DNA of 11,617 nucleotides, from positions 1-11,617 of the forward strand of contig JAEDGK010000063.1 in the NCBI GenBank assembly GCA_016297555.1, written 5' to 3'. The translations under genes and the position numbers were made by a program. The stretch's first letter is position 1. Every line of letters begins with the position of its first letter. Below are positions 6,955 through 11,617 of the stretch, one piece after another. The notes under the pieces were generated by a model. The model saw only the letters and a program-made list of their open reading frames with translations. It was not told where the DNA came from and ran no database searches. This DNA is from Clostridiaceae bacterium. Its GTDB lineage: Bacteria; Bacillota; Clostridia; Oscillospirales; Acutalibacteraceae.

Positions 6955-7419
6955 TTAATCCGCTTTTACTGCCGCATTAATATCAACGCTGCAGCTTTCT
7001 TTGTTGGTTGACAAAACAACAAGGGTTTTGGTTAAAGAAACTCCCTTGACAAATTTGATTTCATTGAGCAGAAGCTCAAGCCCTTTTCCGCTGCTCGTGC
7101 ATATTTTGAGCAGAAAATCAAAGTCGCCCGTTATGTAATGGCACTCGACTATCTGAGGATGGCACATAACAAATTCAACGAAGCCGTCGTTATATTTCGG
7201 ATGCTCCATGCTGACCGAAATAAAAGCCGTTAAATCAAGCCCAAGTTTGTCATTATCGAGCACAACGGTATATTGCTTGATAATTCCGCTTGCTTCAAGC
7301 TTCTTAATGCGCTCGATGACCGCGGAAACCGACATATTGACTTTGCTGCCGATAACCGAAGCATTTTCACGCGAATTGGCTTTAAGGCACTCAATGATTT
7401 TTACATCAACGGAGTCCAT
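6955..7419 (-). CDS. Lrp/AsnC family transcriptional regulator
   Basis: This is a 154-residue DNA-binding regulator of the feast/famine type, which usually responds to an amino acid. An N-terminal winged helix-turn-helix covers residues 2-50; the stretch S-V-S-A-V-I-E-R-I-K-K-L-E fits the recognition helix. A C-terminal RAM ligand-binding and oligomerisation domain covers about 65-145, with the typical C-H-Y-I-T-G-D-F-D-F-L-L-K pattern. AGAGGGGTGA lies at good spacing before the ATG. It is divergent from the GNAT gene and ends against the LCP hairpin. The effector is unknown. Autoregulation is plausible because inverted repeats flank its promoter. Confidence 0.92.
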   Translation of the reverse strand: MDSVDVKIIECLKANSRENASVIGSKVNMSVSAVIERIKKLEASGIIKQYTVVLDNDKLGLDLTAFISVSMEHPKYNDGFVEFVMCHPQIVECHYITGDFDFLLKICTSSGKGLELLLNEIKFVKGVSLTKTLVVLSTNKESCSVDINAAVKAD

Positions 7420-7452
7420 GGCGTCACCCCTCTTTTTAATACCGCAAAAGCA

Positions 7453-7471
7453 TTATATATCATTTATATAA
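7453..7471. repeat. A/T inverted repeat over the regulator's promoter
   Basis: TTATATA (7453-7459) and TATATAA (7465-7471) form a perfect 7-bp inverted repeat with a 5-bp spacer. It overlaps the -10 and start region of the regulator gene. This is a plausible operator for an A/T-preferring Lrp-family protein, but A/T-rich DNA gives such repeats easily. Confidence 0.4.
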
Positions 7472-7495
7472 TAACATAATTTTCGGAACTGTCAA
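7468..7495 (-). promoter_or_regulatory. Promoter of the Lrp-type regulator
   Basis: The minus strand has a perfect -35 TTGACA (7490-7495), a 16-bp spacer and TATTAT (7468-7473). A second, exact TATAAT occurs at 7452-7457 but has no -35 partner. Confidence 0.65.
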
Positions 7496-7497
7496 GT

Positions 7498-7523
7498 AAA
7501 AAGCAAGAAATATTTTGCTTTTT
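7498..7523. repeat. Inverted repeat between the divergent promoters
   Basis: AAAAAGCAA (7498-7506) and TTGCTTTTT (7515-7523) form a perfect 9-bp inverted repeat with an 8-bp centre. It sits 2 bp upstream of the regulator's -35 box and overlaps the candidate -35 of the acetyltransferase gene. An operator shared by both genes is the simplest reading. A hairpin acting in RNA is less likely, because it lies upstream of both predicted starts. Confidence 0.5.
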
Positions 7524-7542
7524 CTGCGATTCAGTTTAAAAT
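7515..7542 (+). promoter_or_regulatory. Candidate promoter of the GNAT gene
   Basis: TTGCTT (7515-7520), a 16-bp spacer and TAAAAT (7537-7542) lie about 60 nt before the start codon. The -35 lies inside the inverted repeat at 7498-7523. Confidence 0.4.
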
Positions 7543-7601
7543 AAGCTTGCTTTATCGAAATTTTCCGAATTTTTTAAGAACAAGAAAAAAGGATGGATAT
7601 T

Positions 7602-8057
7602 ATGGAAATCAGTTTCAGACAGTTTAAGCCGTCAGACAGAGACGAATTTTTCAGAATGGTTAAAAAATTCTACGCTCCGCCCGCCGTGCTCCACTTCCCG
7701 CCGGACGAGGTGATGCTTGCAAGCTTTGACGCGGCAGTTAAAATTCCCCATGCAGTCAAAGGTTATATGTTTGAGTGTGACGGAAAGCCTGCAGGCTACG
7801 CCATGATTTCAATGAAATTTGAAACAGAGGTCGGCGGTATGGCGGCATGGATTGAGGAGCTTTATGTGGACTCAGATTTCAGAGGGCTGGGCATTGGCAG
7901 CCGCTTTTTCGACTTTTTAAAGGACGAATTCAAGGGCAAAATCAAAAGACTGCGCCTTGAAGTCGGCGATGAAAACGAGGGCGCAAAAAAGCTTTATGAA
8001 CGCCTCGGCTTTGAATTTCTCGACTACCGCCAGATGGTTATTGACAGGGATTTTTAA
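7602..8057 (+). CDS. GNAT family N-acetyltransferase
   Basis: This protein is predicted to transfer an acetyl group from acetyl-CoA to an amine; the substrate is unknown. It has 151 residues. Motif A has the acetyl-CoA pyrophosphate loop R-G-L-G-I-G (94-99) after the strand E-E-L-Y-V-D. Motif B is N-E-G-A-K-K-L-Y-E-R-L-G-F (125-137), as in RimI-like enzymes. I choose the ATG at 7602 because AAAGGA (7588-7593) stands 8 nt before it. The in-frame ATG at 7593 overlaps that ribosome binding site. It is a single gene with its own terminator, divergent from the Lrp-type regulator that may control it. Confidence 0.93.
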   Translation: MEISFRQFKPSDRDEFFRMVKKFYAPPAVLHFPPDEVMLASFDAAVKIPHAVKGYMFECDGKPAGYAMISMKFETEVGGMAAWIEELYVDSDFRGLGIGSRFFDFLKDEFKGKIKRLRLEVGDENEGAKKLYERLGFEFLDYRQMVIDRDF

Positions 8058-8059
8058 GT

Positions 8060-8097
8060 AAAAAACGGAGACTTGCATTTGCAGGTCTCCGCTTTTT
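8060..8097. terminator. Strong bidirectional intrinsic terminator
   Basis: CGGAGACTTGC (8066-8076) pairs with GCAGGTCTCCG (8081-8091), an 11-bp stem with one G-U pair and a 4-nt ATTT loop. On the plus strand it is followed by CTTTTT, ending the acetyltransferase transcript. On the minus strand it is followed by six U, ending the importer operon, whose last stop is 8 nt before the U-run on the plus-strand side. Confidence 0.92.
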
Positions 8098-8105
8098 ATT
8101 AGCTG

Positions 8106-8864
8106 TCACAGTCTGTATTTATAATAATATGTGCCCTCTGTTTCAGAATACCTAAGCTCCGTTCCGAAAATCTCTTTCACAATGCCGCTTGTGCAAATAT
8201 TTTCGGGCGTATCGCAGGCGGCAATTCTGCCGTTATTAATAACCGCAATACCGTCTGAAAATTCAAACGCCAAAGGCAGGTCGTGCATTACGGTGACAAC
8301 GCCTCTCCCCGCCTGTGCAAGAGATTTCAGAATATTCATAAGCTCAATCTGATTGTAAATATCCAAGTAAGCGGTAGGCTCATCGAGAAGAATATATTCG
8401 GTATCCTGCGCCAGAGCCATTGCAATATATGCCTTTTGCCTTATTCCGCCCGAAAGCGAGGATAAAGGTCTGCCCGCAAGTTCATCAAGCCCCATTTGTT
8501 TTAATGCTTCAAAGGCAACTTCTCTGTCTTTTTCGCCATATCTGCGCGGATAGCTCAGATGCGGAAATCTGCCGTGGAGCACCATTTGCTCAACCGTCAT
8601 ATCGGACACGCTCTTGCCCTGAGCAAGATATGCGATTTTCTTTGCGGTATCCTGTCGGGATAATTCCGCAGATGCTCTGCCGTCAATGACGATTTCGCCC
8701 GCTTTCGCCGCGATGATACCGACAACCGTTTTCAGCAAAGTGCTTTTCCCCGAACCGTTTGTGCCGATTACGGAAATCAGTTTCCCTTTCGGGATTGAAA
8801 GCGAAACACCGCTTAAAACGGTTTTTCCGTCATATCCTGCAGTTATATTTTTAAGCTCAATCAC
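8106..8864 (-). CDS. ABC importer ATPase, FecE/BtuD type
   Basis: This is a 252-residue cytoplasmic ATPase that powers import of an iron-siderophore, heme, corrinoid or related metal chelate. It has Walker A G-T-N-G-S-G-K-S-T (34-42), Q-loop Gln82, signature L-S-G-G-I-R-Q (137-143), Walker B Y-I-L-L-D-E-P (157-163) and switch His194 in V-M-H-D. The signature has Ile where Gln or Glu is commoner. The frame is open far upstream, to 9107, but that stretch only shadows the permease gene. I start at GTG 8864, which begins the family's usual M-I-E-L-K-N, has AAAGGGGG upstream and overlaps the permease stop by 8 nt. It is the last gene of the operon, before the bidirectional terminator. Confidence 0.93.
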   Translation of the reverse strand: MIELKNITAGYDGKTVLSGVSLSIPKGKLISVIGTNGSGKSTLLKTVVGIIAAKAGEIVIDGRASAELSRQDTAKKIAYLAQGKSVSDMTVEQMVLHGRFPHLSYPRRYGEKDREVAFEALKQMGLDELAGRPLSSLSGGIRQKAYIAMALAQDTEYILLDEPTAYLDIYNQIELMNILKSLAQAGRGVVTVMHDLPLAFEFSDGIAVINNGRIAACDTPENICTSGIVKEIFGTELRYSETEGTYYYKYRL

Positions 8865-9882
8865 GGGCGTGACCCCCTTTGCCCTTAACCAGAATAAACA
8901 CAAAGAACGGAGCGCCGAGGAACGCCATAATAATACCAACGGGAATTTCATAAGGGGCAAACGCCGTTCTTGCGATTGTGTCGCAAAGGCACACAAAAGC
9001 CGCTCCGAACAGGGTGCAAAGCCCGAGCAAATGCGAGGATTTACTGCCTGCGAGCCGCCTGACCGCGTGCGGAACAATAAGCCCGACAAATGACAAAAGC
9101 CCCGCAAGGCTCACGGCACAGCCCGCAAGAAGCGCCGCCAAAAGCAAAAACAAAACCCGCATAACCGATGTGTTCATACCGAGACCCTTGGCGTTGTCTT
9201 CCCCCAAGGTCAGAACATCAAGCTCGTTTGTCAAGGTAAGCAGCACAATTACGGCAACCGAAATTATCAAAGCGGCGGGAATAAGCTTTTGATAAGTCAC
9301 ACCCGAAAACTCGCCGATTTTGAAATCGTTGCTCATAACGCCGACATTCGGCATAAATGTTACTATTGTATCTGAAAACGCCGCAAGCAAGCTGTTCATA
9401 GCAACGCCGATGAGTATAACCGTGCCGCGTGAAGCTCCCCATTTGCGGGAGCCGAGGCTCACGAGCATCACCGCCGCAAAAGCGCCGAGGAATGAAAACA
9501 CCGAAAGCCGCCAGCCGCCGTAAATTCCGAGAGCCGTGCATATTGTTACCGCAAGCCCCGCGCCCGAATTAACGCCTATTATGCTCGGTGAAGCAAGGCG
9601 GTTGGCAAGCACGCCCTGAATTACTGCGCCCGAAACGGCAAGCGCCGCTCCGCAAACCAGAGCCGCCGTCGTTCTCGGGAGCCTGACATAAGCAAAAATC
9701 CGCGTACCCGCCGAAAAATCAAAGCCGTTTGTAAAAGCCTGACCTATTTCGGTAAAGGTCAGCCGCGTGCTTCCGAGCATAAGCCCCGTTATTATTGCTA
9801 TTCCGACAAATAAAAAGCCCGCAAAATACAACCGCTTTATTTTATTTGGTTTTTTCAAGCAATATTTCACCGAGTTTTTCAT
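8857..9882 (-). CDS. ABC importer permease, FecCD/BtuC family
   Basis: This is a polytopic inner-membrane subunit of 341 residues with about nine to ten hydrophobic segments, as expected for the type II importer family. Conserved stretches are R-L-P-R (67-70), S-G-A-V-I-Q-G-V-L-A-N-R-L-A-S-P (84-99), the ATPase-contact loop F-V-G-L-I-V-P-H-A-V-R-R-L (255-267) and the end E-I-P-V-G-I-I...G-A-P-F-F (312-327). Only one permease gene is present, so it should work as a homodimer. I choose ATG 9882, preceded by GGCGGA. An earlier in-frame ATG at 9966 would add 28 residues with no homology and deeper overlap. This start still overlaps the binding-protein gene by 41 nt. Confidence 0.92.
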   Translation of the reverse strand: MKNSVKYCLKKPNKIKRLYFAGFLFVGIAIITGLMLGSTRLTFTEIGQAFTNGFDFSAGTRIFAYVRLPRTTAALVCGAALAVSGAVIQGVLANRLASPSIIGVNSGAGLAVTICTALGIYGGWRLSVFSFLGAFAAVMLVSLGSRKWGASRGTVILIGVAMNSLLAAFSDTIVTFMPNVGVMSNDFKIGEFSGVTYQKLIPAALIISVAVIVLLTLTNELDVLTLGEDNAKGLGMNTSVMRVLFLLLAALLAGCAVSLAGLLSFVGLIVPHAVRRLAGSKSSHLLGLCTLFGAAFVCLCDTIARTAFAPYEIPVGIIMAFLGAPFFVFILVKGKGGHARD

Positions 9883-10798
9883 AAGATTCCGCCCATTTTG
9901 CATTCGGTTTGATGTTGAACAGCCTTCTGTCCATAATATGCATTCTGTTTTCTTTAACTGCTTCAAGCGAACCCCAAGCGGGATCTTCTTTCATCATCCT
10001 TGTCAGATTATCCAGAGCCTTTTCCGTGTCATCGCCCATTGTGACCACAAAAATGCGGTAAGGCTCACGGCGGATAACGCTTTCAACGCTCAGATTTTCA
10101 AGCAAGGATTTGTCGCTGTCCGCAATGTTGATACAGCCGAGGTCGGAAAGCATTTCTCCGAGTATAGTACCCTCGCTGCCCTTTGCCTTAACCGAGCTTG
10201 CGGAAGCTCTGAGCAAAAGCACCGTGCGCTCTTCTTCGGTTAAATCCGAATTCAAACATTCATCCTTGATTGCCTTTATTTGCGATTCAATACTTTTGCC
10301 GTTTTTCTCAAAGAGGTCTTTTCTGCCTGTAATATCGGTGCAGATATCGAGCATTGAAAGATAATCTTCAAAGCAGTCAACATCAAAATACGCCGTAGTT
10401 ACTCCTGCGTTTTCAAGCGATTCTTTAAGCTCAACATCAGCCGAGGTTGAGGCGCTGGCGATTACAAAATCGGGATTTGCCGAAAGCAGGGCTTCAAGGC
10501 TCGGCGAATGAGCGCCGCCTATATTAACCGCATCTCCGAGCTCAAGCCCGAAATCGTCCCAAGCGTCCTCGGCGGCGGCACACACCTCTCCTCCCGAAAG
10601 CAGCCACACATCCGCAAAGCTTCCGATGAGGGCGGCAACGCGCTCGGGATTTTTGCTGACGGTGATTTCTCTGTCTAACGCATCGGTAAAAGTAACGACA
10701 CCGTTATCTTCCGAAGATGAAGCGTTATCGGTTTGCGCCGAGCAGCCGCAAAAAGCCAATAGCGTCAACGCCGTTAAAGCGGCGATTAATCTTTTCAT
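9842..10798 (-). CDS. Metal-chelate/cofactor-binding lipoprotein (periplasmic-binding protein 2 type)
   Basis: This is a 318-residue extracytoplasmic substrate-binding subunit of the importer. It has a lipoprotein signal peptide with the charged start M-K-R, a hydrophobic core and a lipobox-like F-C-G-C, probably lipidated at Cys19. An acidic/Ser linker follows, then the two-lobed fold typical of siderophore, heme and B12 binders. Landmarks are N-P-E-R-V-A-A-L (about 50-57), H-S-P-S-L-E-A-L-L-S-A-N-P-D-F-V-I (about 97-113) and D-P-A-W-G-S-L-E-A-V-K near the C-terminus. The ligand cannot be read from sequence. The start ATG overlaps the reductase stop by 1 nt (TGATG), and the 3' end overlaps the permease gene by 41 nt. 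The organism has no outer membrane if it is a typical Clostridia member, so the lipid anchor keeps it at the cell surface. Confidence 0.92.
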   Translation of the reverse strand: MKRLIAALTALTLLAFCGCSAQTDNASSSEDNGVVTFTDALDREITVSKNPERVAALIGSFADVWLLSGGEVCAAAEDAWDDFGLELGDAVNIGGAHSPSLEALLSANPDFVIASASTSADVELKESLENAGVTTAYFDVDCFEDYLSMLDICTDITGRKDLFEKNGKSIESQIKAIKDECLNSDLTEEERTVLLLRASASSVKAKGSEGTILGEMLSDLGCINIADSDKSLLENLSVESVIRREPYRIFVVTMGDDTEKALDNLTRMMKEDPAWGSLEAVKENRMHIMDRRLFNIKPNAKWAESYEKLGEILLEKTK

Positions 10799-11617
10799 CA
10801 GCAGGTAGCACCGCCTTTAACTGTTTTATTGAGAACAGCTGTTTTATCAATTCTGTTATTAATCAGCTTATCCTGAACATAGTCGAAGCCCAAGCGCTTA
10901 ATCGTATCCGCAAAACGCTCGCCCGAAATTCCCTCGTCGCGGAAGAACAGAATTGCGCTCTCAACCACATCCATAACATCTTCTTCGGAGGTAAATATTT
11001 TTTCAAGAGGTCTGCCGTTTGCGTATTTCTTGCCCCATCTGCCGCCGATGTAAATCTTATAGCCGTCCGTATATTCGGGAATAACTCCGAAGGGGCACTT
11101 GCTCTTACAGCGTCCGCAATTATTGCAATCCGCATTAATTACAAGCTTTCCGTCCTCAAGCTTTGCGGCTTTAATCGGGCAGGCGTTTTCAACCTGACAT
11201 TTTTTGCAGCCCTTGCATTTTTCAGCATCAATAACAGGGATTCGCTGACCTATAATTCCGAGGTCGTTCAAATCGGGCTTGACGCAGTTATTGGGGCAGC
11301 CGCCGACGGCGATTTTGAACTTATGCGGCAGAGTTACTCCGTGATATCCGAGATAGAAGCGCTCGTGTATCTTTTCGCTGAGCCCGAAAGTATCAATAAG
11401 GCCGTATTGGCAGGTTGTTCCCTTGCAGGAAACCACGGGGCGGACAAGCGAGCCGGTGCCGCCCGTGATGAGTCCGTTTTCGTTGAGATAGGCAATAAGC
11501 TCTTCAATATCGGCATAATGAACGCCCTGAATTTCCAGAGTGAGCCTTGAAGTCATTGTAACCTCGCCGCTTCCGAATTTCTCGGCAGCCTCGGCAATAA
11601 TATGCTGCTCCGATGCC
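10798..11617 (-). CDS. Siroheme/4Fe-4S sulfite-nitrite reductase-like protein, partial (5' end outside window)
   Basis: This is the C-terminal 272 or so residues of a reductase related to AsrC and Dsr-like proteins. The frame stays open through the right edge. The residues before the ATG at 11556 (E-A-A-E-K-F-G-S-G-E-V-T) continue the family's N-terminal domain, so that ATG is internal. Counting from that Met, C-K-G-T-T-C (44-49) and G-G-C-P-N-N-C (C87, C91) supply the siroheme and coupled 4Fe-4S ligands. A ferredoxin insert has C114, C117, C120, C126 and C144, C147, C150, C154. The reduced substrate (sulfite, nitrite or other) is unknown. The first Cys pair is C-x4-C where C-x5-C is usual. 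The protein ends G-G-A-T-C. Its TGA overlaps the importer's first ATG, so they form one operon whose promoter lies off the window. Confidence 0.9.
   Translation of the reverse strand, partial: ASEQHIIAEAAEKFGSGEVTMTSRLTLEIQGVHYADIEELIAYLNENGLITGGTGSLVRPVVSCKGTTCQYGLIDTFGLSEKIHERFYLGYHGVTLPHKFKIAVGGCPNNCVKPDLNDLGIIGQRIPVIDAEKCKGCKKCQVENACPIKAAKLEDGKLVINADCNNCGRCKSKCPFGVIPEYTDGYKIYIGGRWGKKYANGRPLEKIFTSEEDVMDVVESAILFFRDEGISGERFADTIKRLGFDYVQDKLINNRIDKTAVLNKTVKGGATC

Noticed and set aside
8865..9107. N-terminal extension of the ATPase frame
   Set aside because: It lies wholly within the permease gene in another frame and has no ATPase-like sequence; GTG 8864 gives the normal N-terminus.
10786..10803. 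Selenocysteine reading of the TGA ending the reductase gene
   Set aside because: A second TGA follows at once and then a TAA after two codons; the first TGA overlaps the next ATG as a normal coupled stop.
10717..11550. Long plus-strand open frame (277 codons)
   Set aside because: It lies opposite the reductase and lipoprotein genes, has no family resemblance or ribosome binding site, and follows the codon bias of the opposite strand.

Overview
The window looks like chromosomal DNA from a spore-forming anaerobe of the Clostridia, probably Oscillospirales/Ruminococcaceae-like. The reasons are a clear SpoIIR, a bacterial RNase P RNA, AAAGGA-type ribosome binding sites, sigma-A-like promoters and an iron-sulfur/siroheme reductase of the type found in anaerobes. 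The placement is inference from gene content only. Most of it is ordinary, densely packed housekeeping sequence. I see no phage, transposon, CRISPR array or defence island.

Left part (1-5750, minus strand). RNase P RNA (rnpB, about 5713-5350) has its own promoter and is followed without an obvious local terminator by a tightly spaced gene set. The set is recD2 (helicase), comF-like phosphoribosyltransferase (TTG start overlapping the recD2 stop), an mreB/mbl-type actin, spoIIR (the forespore signal that activates sigma-E) and a small papain-fold (C39-like) protein of unknown function, 4 nt after spoIIR. Just past that last stop codon lies a near-consensus promoter with an A/T-rich upstream tract. 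Its transcript would leave the window at base 1 and begins with a hairpin and a boxA-like sequence, as expected for an rRNA operon leader.

Middle part (5750-8100). Divergently from rnpB runs a LytR-CpsA-Psr cell-wall ligase gene, ending in a hairpin that faces a convergent Lrp/AsnC regulator gene. The regulator is divergent from a GNAT acetyltransferase gene. The 180 bp between those two holds two inverted repeats and candidate promoters for both. A strong bidirectional terminator at 8060-8097 separates the acetyltransferase from the next operon.

Right part (8106-11617, minus strand). This is a four-gene translationally coupled operon that enters from beyond the right edge. It encodes a siroheme/4Fe-4S reductase-like protein (5' end outside the window), then a lipoprotein binding protein, a FecCD/BtuC-type permease and an ATPase of a metal-chelate or cofactor importer. 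Every junction overlaps (1, 41 and 8 nt), so the reductase and the importer probably serve one process. This pairing is the most interesting functional lead. Second are a hairpin that would mask the spoIIR ribosome binding site and the uncharacterised C39-like gene coupled to spoIIR.
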